Assembly: GCF_000758625.1 (NCBI RefSeq)
Contig: NZ_CP009283.1
Location: forward strand, 817,501-881,500
Length of the DNA: 64,000 nucleotides
DNA from: Paenibacillus sp. FSL R7-0273
Lineage (GTDB): Bacteria; Bacillota; Bacilli; Paenibacillales; Paenibacillaceae
Direction of reading: 5' to 3'
Part shown: positions 1 to 8,567 of the stretch, one piece after another
Layout of the letters: each line of letters starts with the position of its first letter
Position numbering within the stretch: position 1 is the stretch's first letter
Notes under the pieces: generated by a model
Seen by the model: the letters and a program-made list of their open reading frames with translations, nothing else
Databases searched by the model: none
What the model was told of the DNA's origin: nothing
Position numbers and translations under genes: made by a program

Positions 1-80
1 CAATATCTATACACGCAGATTCGTTTCGGATTCAGTTTTCAGGAATCAAGTTCCTGAAGCATTTTCGCTGTAAATGCCCG
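1..80 (+). other. 23S-5S intergenic spacer (partial)
   Basis: This stretch precedes the 5S gene and has no coding character. It carries an 8-bp inverted repeat (TTCAGGAA at 38-45, TTCCTGAA at 51-58) that could be an rRNA processing stem. The 23S gene itself would lie upstream, outside the window. Confidence 0.6.
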
Positions 81-197
81 TTTGGTGGCGATGGCGGAGG
101 GGTTCCACGCGTACCCATCCCGAACACGACCGTTAAGTCCTCCAGCGCCGATGGTACTTGGACCGAAGGGTCCTGGGAGAGTAGGACGCCGCCAAGC
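81..197 (+). rRNA. rrf: 5S ribosomal RNA
   Basis: The terminal helix is visible: the start TTTGGTGGCG pairs with the end CGCCGCCAAG. Between them lie the conserved blocks CCCATCCCGAACACG (loop B/C region) and CCTGGGAGAGTAGGACG (loop E/helix IV region). The length of about 117 nt is normal for a Firmicute 5S rRNA. The end bases are set by helix pairing and may be off by one or two. Confidence 0.96.
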
Positions 198-204
198 GGA
201 CAAT

Positions 205-229
205 CCACACACTTTGTGGTATTTTTTTT
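205..229 (+). terminator. Possible intrinsic terminator after 5S rRNA
   Basis: A short stem CCACA/TGTGG (205-209 and 215-219) is followed by an eight-T tract at 222-229. The stem is weak, so read-through into the tRNA cluster is likely; it may act as a partial terminator or processing signal. Confidence 0.45.
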
Positions 230-257
230 GCCCTTATTAGTTAAATAGGTGTAAAAA

Positions 258-334
258 GGGCCTTTAGCTCAGCTGGTTAGAGCGCACCTCTGATAAGGGT
301 GAGGTCAGTGGTTCGAGTCCACTAAGGCCCACCA
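258..334 (+). tRNA. tRNA-Ile (anticodon GAT)
   Basis: The cloverleaf is complete, with loop CTGATAA giving anticodon GAT. The acceptor GGGCCTT pairs with AAGGCCC and the CCA end is encoded. It is the first tRNA after the 5S gene. Confidence 0.97.
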
Positions 335-337
335 TTT

Positions 338-413
338 TCCCTGATAGCTCAGTTGGTAGAGCACTCGACTGTTAATCGAGTTGTCACAGGTTCGAGTCCT
401 GTTCGGGGAGCCA
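338..413 (+). tRNA. tRNA-Asn (anticodon GTT)
   Basis: The anticodon loop CTGTTAA reads GTT. Acceptor TCCCTGA pairs with TCGGGGA (one G-T pair), and CCA is encoded. It starts three bases after tRNA-Ile, so the two are cotranscribed. Confidence 0.97.
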
Positions 414-416
414 TCT

Positions 417-506
417 GGAGAGGTGTCCGAGTTTGGCCGAAGGAGCACGATTGGAAATCGTGTAGGCGCCACAAGCGTCTCGAGGGTTCGAATCCCTCTC
501 TCTCCG
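417..506 (+). tRNA. tRNA-Ser (anticodon GGA)
   Basis: Class II tRNA of 90 nt with a long variable arm (about 461-483). The loop TTGGAAA gives anticodon GGA. Acceptor GGAGAGG pairs with TCTCTCC, with discriminator G. The CCA end is not encoded. Confidence 0.96.
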
Positions 507-555
507 TTGCGTTACCTCCCTTTAATGGGTTGTAGAACAGCAGTAATAGTAGCAT

Positions 556-627
556 GGCCCGTTGGTCAAGGGGTTAAGACACCTCCCTTTCACGGAGGTA
601 ACAGGGGTTCGAATCCCCTACGGGTCA
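556..627 (+). tRNA. tRNA-Glu (anticodon TTC)
   Basis: The loop CTTTCAC gives anticodon TTC. Acceptor GGCCCGT pairs with ACGGGTC. No CCA is encoded. Confidence 0.96.
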
Positions 628-633
628 TAAGAT

Positions 634-709
634 GGAGGCTTAGCTCAGCTGGGAGAGCATCTGCCTTACAAGCAGAGGGTCGGGGGTTCGATCCCCTCAG
701 CCTCCACCA
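634..709 (+). tRNA. tRNA-Val (anticodon TAC)
   Basis: The loop CTTACAA gives anticodon TAC. Acceptor GGAGGCT pairs with AGCCTCC, and CCA is encoded. Confidence 0.97.
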
Positions 710-747
710 TAAACATTCCTGATAACGGAATATATACTTTTTACTGA

Positions 748-821
<74 letters not shown>

Positions 822-896
822 TACATCCCCAAAAAGTGAAGAAATGCTTTGTAGCATATTCCGATTACTTTCCGGGGACCCCAAAATCTTTATCCT

Positions 897-974
897 GGAA
901 CCGTGGTGTAGTTGGCCTAACATGCCTGCCTGTCACGCAGGAGATCGCGGGTTCGAATCCCGTCGGTTCCGCCA
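897..974 (+). tRNA. tRNA-Asp (anticodon GTC)
   Basis: The loop CTGTCAC gives anticodon GTC. Acceptor GGAACCG pairs with CGGTTCC, and CCA is encoded. Confidence 0.97.
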
Positions 975-1074
975 TCTTTATTGCTTCTGGTATGAAGGTA
1001 ACAGGAATTGAGCATCCTATATCTCGAAGTATAGAGTACCATCCGATTCCGTAGCATTTGCTAATTATTATTGT

Positions 1075-1149
1075 TGGGGATTAGCCAAGCGGTAAGGCAA
1101 CGGACTTTGACTCCGTCATGCATAGGTTCAAATCCTATATCCCCAGCCA
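1075..1149 (+). tRNA. tRNA-Gln (anticodon TTG)
   Basis: The loop CTTTGAC gives anticodon TTG. Acceptor TGGGGAT pairs with ATCCCCA, and CCA is encoded. A 100-bp spacer with nothing recognisable precedes it. Confidence 0.97.
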
Positions 1150-1164
1150 TTACTTTTTCCTTGA

Positions 1165-1240
1165 GAGCCATTAGCTCAGTTGGTAGAGCACCTGACTTTT
1201 AATCAGGGTGTCGAAGGTTCGAGTCCTTCATGGCTCACCA
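1165..1240 (+). tRNA. tRNA-Lys (anticodon TTT)
   Basis: The loop CTTTTAA gives anticodon TTT. Acceptor GAGCCAT pairs with ATGGCTC, and CCA is encoded. Confidence 0.97.
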
Positions 1241-1255
1241 TTATTTACAAAGTGT

Positions 1256-1339
1256 GCGCGTGTGGCGGAATGGCAGACGCACCAGACTTAGGATCTGGCG
1301 TTTCACGACGTGGGGGTTCAAGTCCCTTCACGCGCACCA
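1256..1339 (+). tRNA. tRNA-Leu (anticodon TAG)
   Basis: Class II tRNA of 84 nt with a long variable arm. The loop CTTAGGA gives anticodon TAG. Acceptor GCGCGTG pairs with CACGCGC, and CCA is encoded. Confidence 0.96.
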
Positions 1340-1346
1340 TGTTTAT

Positions 1347-1421
1347 GCGGACGTGGCTCAGCGGTAGAGCATCGCCTTGCCAAGGCGAGGGTCGCGGGTT
1401 CGATTCCCGTCGTCCGCTCCA
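1347..1421 (+). tRNA. tRNA-Gly (anticodon GCC)
   Basis: The loop TTGCCAA gives anticodon GCC. Acceptor GCGGACG pairs with CGTCCGC, and CCA is encoded. A second glycine tRNA (TCC) closes the cluster. Confidence 0.97.
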
Positions 1422-1431
1422 TATAGATTGT

Positions 1432-1508
1432 GCGCCCTTAGCTCAGCTGGATAGAGCGTTTGACTACGAATCAAAAGGTCAGGAGTTCGAATCTCTTAGG
1501 GCGCGCCA
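1432..1508 (+). tRNA. tRNA-Arg (anticodon ACG)
   Basis: The loop CTACGAA gives anticodon ACG, whose A34 is normally deaminated to inosine. Acceptor GCGCCCT pairs with AGGGCGC, and CCA is encoded. Confidence 0.97.
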
Positions 1509-1542
1509 TTTATTTTTTTAAGCAGTACGAACTACTTTATTA

Positions 1543-1616
1543 CGGGATGTAGCTCAGCTTGGTAGAGCACCTGGTTTGGGACCAGGGGGTCGCATGTTCA
1601 AATCGTGTCATCCCGA
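1543..1616 (+). tRNA. tRNA-Pro (anticodon TGG)
   Basis: The loop TTTGGGA gives anticodon TGG. Acceptor CGGGATG pairs with CATCCCG, and CCA is not encoded. Confidence 0.96.
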
Positions 1617-1627
1617 TTTTATATTTT

Positions 1628-1698
1628 GCGGGTGTAGTTCAATGGTAGAACTTTAGCCTTCCAAGCTAATAGCGTGGGTTCGATTCCCATCACCCGCT
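1628..1698 (+). tRNA. tRNA-Gly (anticodon TCC)
   Basis: The loop CTTCCAA gives anticodon TCC. Acceptor GCGGGTG pairs with CACCCGC, and CCA is not encoded. It is the last tRNA before the cluster terminator. Confidence 0.96.
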
Positions 1699-1705
1699 TC
1701 ACACA

Positions 1706-1745
1706 AAGCAAGAACTGCAGTTAATCTGCGGTTCTTGCTTTTTTT
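1706..1745 (+). terminator. Intrinsic terminator of the rRNA-tRNA cluster
   Basis: A 15-bp stem (AAGCAAGAACTGCAG, one G-T pair, with CTGCGGTTCTTGCTT) around a TTAAT loop runs into a T tract. It is the first strong terminator after the 5S gene, so the tRNAs probably form one transcript ending here. Confidence 0.92.
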
Positions 1746-1868
1746 GTATACTTCTTATCCGGACGGACGTGTGTTAGATGACAGCGGAAAAGCGCAGAAT
1801 TCTGATATAGTTGAAGCTATGTACATAGGTACCTTTTATGATTGATAGGAAGCTAAGGAGTATAAGGA

Positions 1869-2819
1869 ATGACAGACAAAGTAATCCGAATTTTTAAAAT
1901 CATCAATGCCATCCAGTCCAACCCGGGGATTACCGCCGCCGATCTCGCCTTCCGATGCGATGTGAATATCAGGACGATTTACAGGGATCTTGATGTGATC
2001 AGCCATTTCGCGCCGGTTACGAACGAGGGCAGGGGGACCGGGTACAGGTTCCTGGGGAACTTTTTTCAGTATCCGCTTGATTTCTCGGAGCAGGAGGCAC
2101 TGGCTTTTTCGCTGCTGCCGTCTGTGCTGCATGAGGACAAAATCCCTCCAGGCTTCCACACCGCCTATGATAAGGTAATGGGAACCCACCTCAAAGAAAA
2201 GTCCAAGTTGAACGGAGTGCTGGAGAATATTGCTGATATTATCCAGATGGGAACTCCCGCATACCGCAAAGAAAGCCGTAATTTTTTGCAGCCGATTATC
2301 GGCGCTATCCTGGAGCAGCAGAGCATCCGTACGGTTTACCACTCCCAGGCACGCAATGCTACAACTGAACGCGAGATCGACCCCTATTATCTGATTCCGC
2401 GCGACCAGCGCTTTTATCTCGTCGGCTACTGCCATCTTAAGCAGGATATCCGTACCTTCCGCATCAGCCGTTTTCAACAGGTGGAGGTAACCGGTAACGC
2501 TTTTGACAAGAGCGGGTTTAACATTAAGCATTATCTTAAAAATACCTGGTCCATCGACCGCGGCAGCAAAAATATCCGCTTTAAGGTCCGTTTCTCCCGT
2601 GAGGTGGCACGTTACATTAAGGAAGAGGAGCTGTTCGTGCATCCGTGGATGAGCGATGAGCAGGACGGCAGCCTGCTGTTTGAAGTGACTGTTAATAACG
2701 CCAAGGAATTCATGAAGTGGATTCTGCAATATGGTCCGGACGCGGAGATCCTGGAGCCGGCATCGGCCAGGCTGGAGATGAAGCAGAAGCTGGAGAGATG
2801 GATAAGGATGTATCAGTAG
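1869..2819 (+). CDS. DeoR-type HTH / WYL-domain transcriptional regulator
   Basis: Predicted DNA-binding regulator of 316 residues. Residues 1-60 form a winged helix-turn-helix of the HTH_11/DeoR kind (ITAADLAFRCDVNIRTIYRDL), followed by a linker region. The C-terminal half (about 145-220) resembles a WYL domain: IRTVYHSQARNATTEREIDPYYL and RFYLVGYCHLKQDIRTFRISR. WYL domains are thought to bind nucleotides or other small ligands, and such proteins regulate many different targets. The start has a good ribosome-binding site (AAGGAG, 8 nt upstream). The gene stands alone between the tRNA cluster and convergent katA, so no target is suggested by context. Confidence 0.85.
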   Translation: MTDKVIRIFKIINAIQSNPGITAADLAFRCDVNIRTIYRDLDVISHFAPVTNEGRGTGYRFLGNFFQYPLDFSEQEALAFSLLPSVLHEDKIPPGFHTAYDKVMGTHLKEKSKLNGVLENIADIIQMGTPAYRKESRNFLQPIIGAILEQQSIRTVYHSQARNATTEREIDPYYLIPRDQRFYLVGYCHLKQDIRTFRISRFQQVEVTGNAFDKSGFNIKHYLKNTWSIDRGSKNIRFKVRFSREVARYIKEEELFVHPWMSDEQDGSLLFEVTVNNAKEFMKWILQYGPDAEILEPASARLEMKQKLERWIRMYQ

Positions 2820-2824
2820 ACAAA

Positions 2825-2863
2825 GGCACAACTCCCTGATTCATAGAGAATAGGAGTTGTGCC
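2825..2863. terminator. Hairpin between convergent genes
   Basis: A perfect 11-bp stem (GGCACAACTCC at 2825-2835, GGAGTTGTGCC at 2853-2863) lies between the stop codons of the WYL regulator and katA. No good T tract follows on either strand (TTTG on the minus strand), so it may be a bidirectional but inefficient terminator or an mRNA end-protecting stem. Confidence 0.55.
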
Positions 2864-2894
2864 GCAGCATGACGTATTATTTTATGAAAAAGGA

Positions 2895-4364
2895 TTACTC
2901 AGTCTGATCTGCATCCAGTGGAGCCGGCAGCCCAAGCCCTGCAGCTATACGCTGTCCAAACTCAGGATCAGCCTTGAAGAAGTGACCGATCTGGCGGATT
3001 TTGATCTCATCGTATTCAACTGGAGTCATCGCACCTACGATATTTTCTACCAGGCGTGCACGCTCCTCTTCACTCAGCAGGCGGTACAAATCACCGGCTT
3101 GTGTGTAGTGATCATTGTGATCGTAAGCAACGCTGTCAGCCTGACCGGTTACCTGAAATGGAGCAGGCTTATCCTGTGGAGACTCCTTAGCGCCGCCAAA
3201 GCTGTTAGGCTCATAATAGACGGAACCGCCGCCGTTACGGGTAGCGTTCATCGCACCGTCGCGCTGGTTATTGTTCACTTCGGCAACCGGACGGTTGATT
3301 GGCAGCTGGTTGTGGTTGGCTCCGACCCGGTAGCGATGGGCATCGGCGTATGCGAACAGGCGGCCCTGCAGCATTTTGTCAGGAGAGGCTTCTATGCCGG
3401 GCACGAATGAACCTGGAGAGAAGGTAGCCTGCTCAACCTCGGCAAAATAATTCTCCGGGTTACGGTCCAGCACCATCCGGCCGACTTCAATCAGCGGGTA
3501 ATCCTTCTGCGACCAGACCTTGGTTACGTCAAACGGGTCGAACCGGTACGTATCCGCATCCTCCTCCGGCATAATCTGGACACACAGCTTCCAGGCCGGG
3601 AAATCCCCTTTATCGATCGCGTTGAACAAATCCTCAGTATGATAATCCGGGTTCTCACCCGCCAGCTGTGCCGCGAGCTTTACATCCAGATTCTTGACGC
3701 CCTGTTCTGTTTTAAAATGATACTTTACCCATACCACCTTACCCTCAGCATTAACCCATTTAAACGTATGGCTACCGAACCCGTGCATATGACGGAGTGT
3801 CGCCGGAATGCCGCGGTCAGACATGAGAATAGTAACCTGGTGCAGTGATTCAGGCGATAGGGACCAGAAATCCCAGACGGCGTTCGGATTCTTCAGGTGA
3901 GTCTGCGGATGGCGCTTCTGGGTATGGATGAAGTCCGGGAACTTAATGGCATCGCGGATGAAGAAGACCGGCGTATTGTTGCCCACCAGATCATAATTGC
4001 CTTCCTCCGTATAAAATTTAACGGCAAAACCGCGCGGATCACGAACCGTATCAGCTGAACCGAGCTCGCCGGCTACAGTTGAGAAGCGGATGAACATCGG
4101 CGTACGCTTGCCTACTTCAGACAAAAAGGCCGCCTTGGTATATTGGGACAAATCCTGTGTAACCTCAAAATATCCATGAGCACCAGCTCCCTTGGCATGG
4201 ACAACCCGTTCTGGAACACGCTCTCTATTAAAATGGGCCAGCTTTTCAAGCAGATGAACATCCTGCAGCAAAGTAGGTCCGCGTGAGCCTGCGGTCATTG
4301 AATGCTGATTGTCTCCGACGGGGGCGCCCCAGCTTGTGGTTAATTTGTTATTGCCTTGACTCAT
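2895..4364 (-). CDS. katA: Vegetative-type monofunctional heme catalase
   Basis: Catalase (2 H2O2 to O2 and water), 489 residues, a normal small-subunit length. Visible family features are the distal histidine in [15 protein letters not shown], the asparagine region [11 protein letters not shown], and the heme-tyrosine motif [11 protein letters not shown] with [11 protein letters not shown] behind it. The ATG at 4364 is chosen because GAGGTG lies 9 nt upstream; the in-frame GTG at 4376 is part of that ribosome-binding site. Upstream lie one perfect and one near-perfect PerR box flanking a promoter, so peroxide-inducible expression under PerR is expected. Confidence 0.97.
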   Translation of the reverse strand: MSQGNNKLTTSWGAPVGDNQHSMTAGSRGPTLLQDVHLLEKLAHFNRERVPERVVHAKGAGAHGYFEVTQDLSQYTKAAFLSEVGKRTPMFIRFSTVAGELGSADTVRDPRGFAVKFYTEEGNYDLVGNNTPVFFIRDAIKFPDFIHTQKRHPQTHLKNPNAVWDFWSLSPESLHQVTILMSDRGIPATLRHMHGFGSHTFKWVNAEGKVVWVKYHFKTEQGVKNLDVKLAAQLAGENPDYHTEDLFNAIDKGDFPAWKLCVQIMPEEDADTYRFDPFDVTKVWSQKDYPLIEVGRMVLDRNPENYFAEVEQATFSPGSFVPGIEASPDKMLQGRLFAYADAHRYRVGANHNQLPINRPVAEVNNNQRDGAMNATRNGGGSVYYEPNSFGGAKESPQDKPAPFQVTGQADSVAYDHNDHYTQAGDLYRLLSEEERARLVENIVGAMTPVEYDEIKIRQIGHFFKADPEFGQRIAAGLGLPAPLDADQTE

Positions 4365-4395
4365 GAATACATTCACCTCGGTATAGGATTTAAAT

Positions 4396-4410
4396 TTAGA
4401 ATTAGTATAA
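4396..4410 (-). promoter_or_regulatory. Second, imperfect PerR box
   Basis: TTAGAATTAGTATAA matches the PerR consensus TTATAATNATTATAA at all but two symmetric positions. It lies just downstream of the predicted -10 of katA, a good position for repression. Confidence 0.7.
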
Positions 4411-4415
4411 GTTTT

Positions 4416-4443
4416 ATATTAACAAAAATTTTAGAGAAATCAA
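4416..4443 (-). promoter_or_regulatory. Predicted sigma-A promoter of katA
   Basis: On the minus strand, TTGATT (-35, at 4438-4443) and TAATAT (-10, at 4416-4421) are separated by 16 bp. The promoter lies between the two PerR boxes. Confidence 0.6.
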
Positions 4444-4450
4444 TCCTTTT

Positions 4451-4465
4451 TTATAATTATTATAA
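4451..4465 (-). promoter_or_regulatory. PerR box (perfect consensus)
   Basis: TTATAATTATTATAA is an exact 15/15 match to the Bacillus PerR operator. It sits 87 bp upstream of the katA start and just upstream of the -35. PerR-Fe/Mn would repress here and be released by peroxide oxidation. Confidence 0.92.
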
Positions 4466-4722
4466 TTAACAATATGCGGAAATAGGGTTGATTATGAGCT
4501 GGTGCAGGCTGCTGATGAAAGACAGGGGCGGGCGAGATGAGGTTGACTAAAGGTATGGTGGGGAGGATCGGAGGAAAAGCGGAGGGAGCAGATTAAGTAT
4601 ATTGAAATGTATTGAATTGTGGTGAAGTGTGTTGAGTTGTTTTTAATAGTGTTATGTGATTGAAGAGGAGGGGGATTTTTACTTTAACTGCACTCTGTAC
4701 ATCTAAAATGGCTGTTCTTCAT
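4466..4722. other. Non-coding gap, nothing recognised except a dispersed-repeat fragment
   Basis: No credible gene or promoter was seen. The segment around 4685-4712 (AACTGCACTCTGTACATCTAAAA) resembles the copies near 42591 and 42653, so it may be a stray unit of the intergenic repeat family. Confidence 0.4.
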
Positions 4723-4754
4723 AAAAAAACCCCCGTCCGCGAGAAGCAGACAGG
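4723..4754 (-). terminator. Intrinsic terminator of the glucan phosphorylase gene
   Basis: On the minus strand CCTGTCTGC pairs with GCGGACGGG (with G-T pairs) around a TTCTC loop, followed by a run of seven Ts (4723-4729). It lies about 45 bp after the stop codon. Confidence 0.85.
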
Positions 4755-4797
4755 AGCTTAATATTGTTACACTATAGCGGAGGGAGAGCCTAGAGGG

Positions 4798-6414
4798 CTA
4801 CTCCTTAATATACATTCTGCTGTAATACTCATCCAGCATCCGTTTGGTGGCGAATTCCTCGCGGGTGGTCTCAATGCTCTTACGCATCATTTTCACCCAG
4901 GTATCCCGGTTCTCATAGAAGGTCGGAAGCACACGGTTCAGCAGGGTATCGTATAAGGCATCGCTGTCATGCTTGTCGAGCACAGCAAAGTCAGTAGTCT
5001 CGAAGCCTTCCCCAATCTGCCAGCCATTCTCCCCGTCAATGCAGGCTTCGGGCCACCAGCCGTCAAGGATGGAGCAGTTCAGCACACCGTTCATCGCAGC
5101 CTTCATGCCGGAGGTGCCGCTGGCTTCCAGCGGACGGCGCGGGTTGTTGAGCCAGATGTCCGAGCCGCGGGTCAGCTGAGCGCCGATCGTCATATCGTAG
5201 TTTTCCAGGAAAACTACGCTCTTCGGATATTTTTTCATCATGGCAACGAGGTTGCTGACGATTTTTTTGCCGTTGTCATCCAGCGGATGGGCCTTGCCCG
5301 AGAAGACGATCTGGATTTTGCCATCCTTCAGATAAGGCTCAATAATCTCCGGCTGGGAGAAAATAAGATCACTGCGCTTGTACGGCGCGGCCCGGCGGGA
5401 GAAGCCAATCAGCAGGTTGTCGGGATTCAGTGCGATGCCGGAACGGTCCTCGATAAAGCCGATCAGCTCATTCTTGATCTCCTTGTGCGCGCCCCACAGG
5501 TCGCCGTCTTCCTCATAAGCACGCGTAATCCGCTCGTCCACCCAGGTAGGGGTATGGATAGCATTGGTGATGCCGATGATTTCCGATCTGCCGGCAACTT
5601 CCTTCCACATTTTGCCCGCTGTATCCGCATGCAGCTGGGCCACGCCGTTAGAGATGCGGGACAGGCGCAGACCGGCCACCGTCATATTAAACGGCTCGCC
5701 GCCGATCCGCTCCATCTGCGCACGGGTCAGGCCGTTAAAAGCGCCCATGTACTCAAGACGGTCCAGCGGATGGGTTTCGTTGCCCTCTTTTATCGGAGTA
5801 TGGGTGGTGAACACTACTTCTTCGCGCGTAGCCTTCCAGGCCTCTTCAAAGGTGCTGCCTCCGGACATCTTCTCACGGATCAGCTCAACGGCAGCCAGCG
5901 CTGCATGGCCTTCATTGAAATGGTAGACGTCGATTGGAATCTCCAGCGCACGCATCGCTTTTACCCCGCCGATTCCGAGCACGATCTCCTGGGCAATCCG
6001 TTCCTCACCAAACCAGCCGTACAGCTGGCCGGTAATCCAGGCGTCACTGTTCTCCGGAATGTCCGTATCGAGCAGGTAGAGGGGGTTATTGCCGAACTTG
6101 TCTGTTTTCCATACTTTGCAGACTACATCTGTTTTTCTAACCTTTACAGTAACCTTAACGCCTGTATCTTCAAGAAAATCATAGACATAATTGTGGTAGG
6201 AGTCATAAGGATTGCCGTTCGCATCAATCTTCTGGTCGGTATAGCCCTGCTTCCATTTCAGCCCGATCGGGATGATGGGGGCGCCGATGTCCTTTGCACC
6301 TTTGATGTAATCTCCAGCAAGAATGCCCAGGCCGCCGGCGTACATTTTGAAGTCGGAATGCAGGCCATACTCCATGCTGAAATAAGCGACAGACGGTAAT
6401 TTGTTCTGGTTCAC
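4798..6414 (-). CDS. glgP: Alpha-glucan phosphorylase (GlgP family, short form)
   Basis: Predicted to release glucose-1-phosphate from alpha-1,4-glucans. The 538-residue length fits the short bacterial alpha-glucan phosphorylases rather than the roughly 800-residue glycogen phosphorylases. It begins with the family signature VAYFSMEYGL and GGLGILAGD; VYHFNEGHAALAAVE follows. Near the C-terminus EASGTSGMKAAMNG holds the lysine expected to bind pyridoxal phosphate. The start is GTG, 7 nt after AGGAGG. The gene is monocistronic with its own terminator. A cre-like palindrome lies 65 bp upstream, so carbon control is possible. No other glycogen gene is nearby. Confidence 0.9.
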   Translation of the reverse strand: MNQNKLPSVAYFSMEYGLHSDFKMYAGGLGILAGDYIKGAKDIGAPIIPIGLKWKQGYTDQKIDANGNPYDSYHNYVYDFLEDTGVKVTVKVRKTDVVCKVWKTDKFGNNPLYLLDTDIPENSDAWITGQLYGWFGEERIAQEIVLGIGGVKAMRALEIPIDVYHFNEGHAALAAVELIREKMSGGSTFEEAWKATREEVVFTTHTPIKEGNETHPLDRLEYMGAFNGLTRAQMERIGGEPFNMTVAGLRLSRISNGVAQLHADTAGKMWKEVAGRSEIIGITNAIHTPTWVDERITRAYEEDGDLWGAHKEIKNELIGFIEDRSGIALNPDNLLIGFSRRAAPYKRSDLIFSQPEIIEPYLKDGKIQIVFSGKAHPLDDNGKKIVSNLVAMMKKYPKSVVFLENYDMTIGAQLTRGSDIWLNNPRRPLEASGTSGMKAAMNGVLNCSILDGWWPEACIDGENGWQIGEGFETTDFAVLDKHDSDALYDTLLNRVLPTFYENRDTWVKMMRKSIETTREEFATKRMLDEYYSRMYIKE

Positions 6415-6477
6415 TTGATAAGCCTCCTAAATATGAATTGGATTGGAATCAGGTGTTACTGCAGGCTACATCTAAGG

Positions 6478-6491
6478 TGCAAACGTTTGCT
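6478..6491 (-). promoter_or_regulatory. cre-like palindrome upstream of glgP
   Basis: GCAAACGTTTGC (6479-6490) is a perfect 12-bp palindrome. Read as TGCAAACGTTTGCT it fits TGNAANCGNWWNCA except at the last base. It could be a CcpA site or an operator for another LacI-family protein. Confidence 0.55.
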
Positions 6492-6817
6492 CAAAATGGC
6501 GAAAACTTCCCTGGAAGCGATTGCACACTTATTCTAGCACATTTATTCCAAAAAAGCACAGCGAAGTTTTCGTGAAGCAGCGGATATAAATTCACCGGAT
6601 AAACCTTTCAGGACATGAAGGAAAAAGGGAAGCTATCAGCGGAATTCATGGCATCAGCCAGAATAGTTTGATTAACCCGGCTTGAGGCCATAAGATATAG
6701 AGGGAATGATTGTTTTGGATGATTAAAGAATTAACGGCATGAAAGGCCGGAGCGGTAACCGGGACTGCAGCATGATGAAGCAGCTCTGTCAAAATAAACT
6801 AATGGTGGTGTACAAGC
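6492..6817. other. Intergenic gap, no gene seen
   Basis: The divergent space between glgP and the ribokinase gene has no convincing ORF, terminator or canonical promoter. A small plus-strand frame from 6739 overlaps the ribokinase start and lacks coding character. Confidence 0.5.
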
Positions 6818-7741
6818 TTGAGTATAGTAGTAATCGGAAGCTTAAACATGGACATGGTTGTGCGCACGCAGCGTGCACCGGAGGCGGGAGAGACGCTGTT
6901 CGGGCAGGATTTTGCCCTGTCGCCCGGCGGGAAAGGTGCCAACCAGGCTGTAGCGGCGGCTCGGCTCGGCGCGGAGGTCACGATGATCGGCAGCGTCGGC
7001 CGGGACGGCTTCGGGAGTGAGCTGCTGGAAATTATGCGCGGAGAAGGCATTCACACGGAGCATCTTACACAAAGCGAGAAGCTCGGCACTGGGGTTGCTT
7101 CGATCGTCGTTGACGGCGAGGGGGAGAACCGGATCATTGTGGTCCCGGGTGCGAACCTTGAGCTGGGTGTAGCGGATATTCAAGCACTGGAGACGGTTAT
7201 TTCCGGTGCGGATATGATTGTCATGCAGCTGGAAACGGATCTTGCGATGTGCGAGGAAGCAGCACGGATAGCGGGCAAGCACCAGATACCGGTGATTCTT
7301 AATCCGGCGCCGGCACGTGAGCTGAGCAATGAAATGCTGAGCTATGTCACCTACCTCACTCCGAATGAGACAGAGGCAGGCATTCTTTCGGGCGTTGAAG
7401 TGAGCGGTATGGAGTCGGCGGAGCAGGCGGCACGTATTTTGCTGCAAAAAGGGGTGCAGAACGTGATCATCACTCTCGGCTCCAAAGGGGCGCTGATTGT
7501 AAATGGAGCCCACTGCGAGCATGTTCAGGGATTTCCGGTGAAGGCTGTGGATACAGTGGCTGCGGGGGATTCTTTTAACGGGGCGCTGGCTTATCAGCTG
7601 ACCTCCGGGAAGCCGCTGGCAGCTGCTGTCCGTTTCGCCAATGCGGTTGGGGCGCTGGCAGTCGGCAGACAGGGGGCAATTCCGTCGCTGCCTAAGCTGG
7701 CAGAGGTTGAGCAGTTTATTAAGGCAGCTGCGGAGGCTTAA
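6818..7741 (+). CDS. rbsK: Ribokinase (PfkB family)
   Basis: Phosphorylates D-ribose at O5 using ATP. The 307 residues show both PfkB signatures: GGKGANQAVAAARLG near residue 42 and DTVAAGDSFNGAL near 245, the latter holding the catalytic-base aspartate. The N-terminus IGSLNMDMV is typical of ribokinases. The start is TTG at 6818 with GGTGGTG 7 nt upstream. No ribose transporter or rbsD is adjacent. The next gene, aroD, follows after 38 bp, so the two probably share a transcript ending at the 8568 terminator, although they serve different pathways. Confidence 0.93.
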   Translation: MSIVVIGSLNMDMVVRTQRAPEAGETLFGQDFALSPGGKGANQAVAAARLGAEVTMIGSVGRDGFGSELLEIMRGEGIHTEHLTQSEKLGTGVASIVVDGEGENRIIVVPGANLELGVADIQALETVISGADMIVMQLETDLAMCEEAARIAGKHQIPVILNPAPARELSNEMLSYVTYLTPNETEAGILSGVEVSGMESAEQAARILLQKGVQNVIITLGSKGALIVNGAHCEHVQGFPVKAVDTVAAGDSFNGALAYQLTSGKPLAAAVRFANAVGALAVGRQGAIPSLPKLAEVEQFIKAAAEA

Positions 7742-7779
7742 GGGATTACTAGAACAGATGTATAGGGGGCAGAACATAG

Positions 7780-8544
7780 ATGAGCGGCACGGTAACCGTT
7801 AAAAATGTAACACTGGGCGAAGGTATGCCCAAGATTTGCGTACCTCTGGTCAGTACCACGCTGGCAGAGCTTGAGGCTGAAGCTGCTGCGGTGAAGGCTC
7901 TGGCTCCGGATGTGGTGGAGTGGCGGAGTGATTATTTTGCAGAAGTCGAAGATATTGCGGCCGTTAAGGCAGCACTGGAGCGGATTCAGGGCATACTGCC
8001 TGATATTCCGCTGATCTTTACGTTCCGCAGTGCGAGGGAAGGCGGAGAGAAGGAAATTTCCGCAGACTATTATGTTCAGCTTAATAAGGCTGCTGCCGGG
8101 AGCGGCTGGGTTGACATTATTGATGTAGAGCTGTCCGGCCGGGAAGAGGAGGTCCGCGGACTGATTGCAGCGGCGCATGCCTGCGGTGTTTTTGTTATCG
8201 TGTCTAATCATGATTTCGCAGGGACGCCTGCCGAAGAGGAGATCATTTCCCGGCTGCGCAGAGCCCAGGAGCTGGGCGGTGATCTGCCGAAGATTGCTGT
8301 TATGCCAAACAGTGCCGGAGATGTGCTGACCCTGCTGGCGGCAACTGTAAAAATGCAGGAGCTATACGCGGACCGTCCCATCATTACGATGTCGATGGGC
8401 GGGGAGGGTGTGATCAGCCGGCTGGCCGGGGAGATTTTTGGATCGGCGCTGACCTTTGGTGCGGCGCATAAGCCTTCGGCCCCGGGGCAGGTGGCAGCTG
8501 CTGAGCTGCGTACGGTGCTGGAGCTGCTGCATAGGAGCTTGTAG
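7780..8544 (+). CDS. aroD: Type I 3-dehydroquinate dehydratase
   Basis: Third step of the shikimate pathway, by the Schiff-base (type I) mechanism. The 254-residue length is normal. The expected residues are visible: VVEWRSDYF with the active-site glutamate, the catalytic histidine in SNHDF, and the Schiff-base lysine in LPKIAVMP. SMGGEGVISRLAGEIFGSALTFG near the C-terminus is also typical. ATG start with an AGGGGG site about 10 nt upstream. Type I enzymes are less common than type II in this group, and a second dehydroquinase may exist elsewhere in the genome. Confidence 0.95.
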   Translation: MSGTVTVKNVTLGEGMPKICVPLVSTTLAELEAEAAAVKALAPDVVEWRSDYFAEVEDIAAVKAALERIQGILPDIPLIFTFRSAREGGEKEISADYYVQLNKAAAGSGWVDIIDVELSGREEEVRGLIAAAHACGVFVIVSNHDFAGTPAEEEIISRLRRAQELGGDLPKIAVMPNSAGDVLTLLAATVKMQELYADRPIITMSMGGEGVISRLAGEIFGSALTFGAAHKPSAPGQVAAAELRTVLELLHRSL

Positions 8545-8567
8545 AGCAGGACTATGAAATTTAAAGG

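Noticed and set aside
1836..2831. 331-residue minus-strand ORF
   Set aside because: Complete antisense of the WYL regulator, which has clear HTH and WYL motifs.
4969..6399. 476-residue plus-strand ORF
   Set aside because: Antisense shadow of the glucan phosphorylase gene, with no ribosome-binding site.
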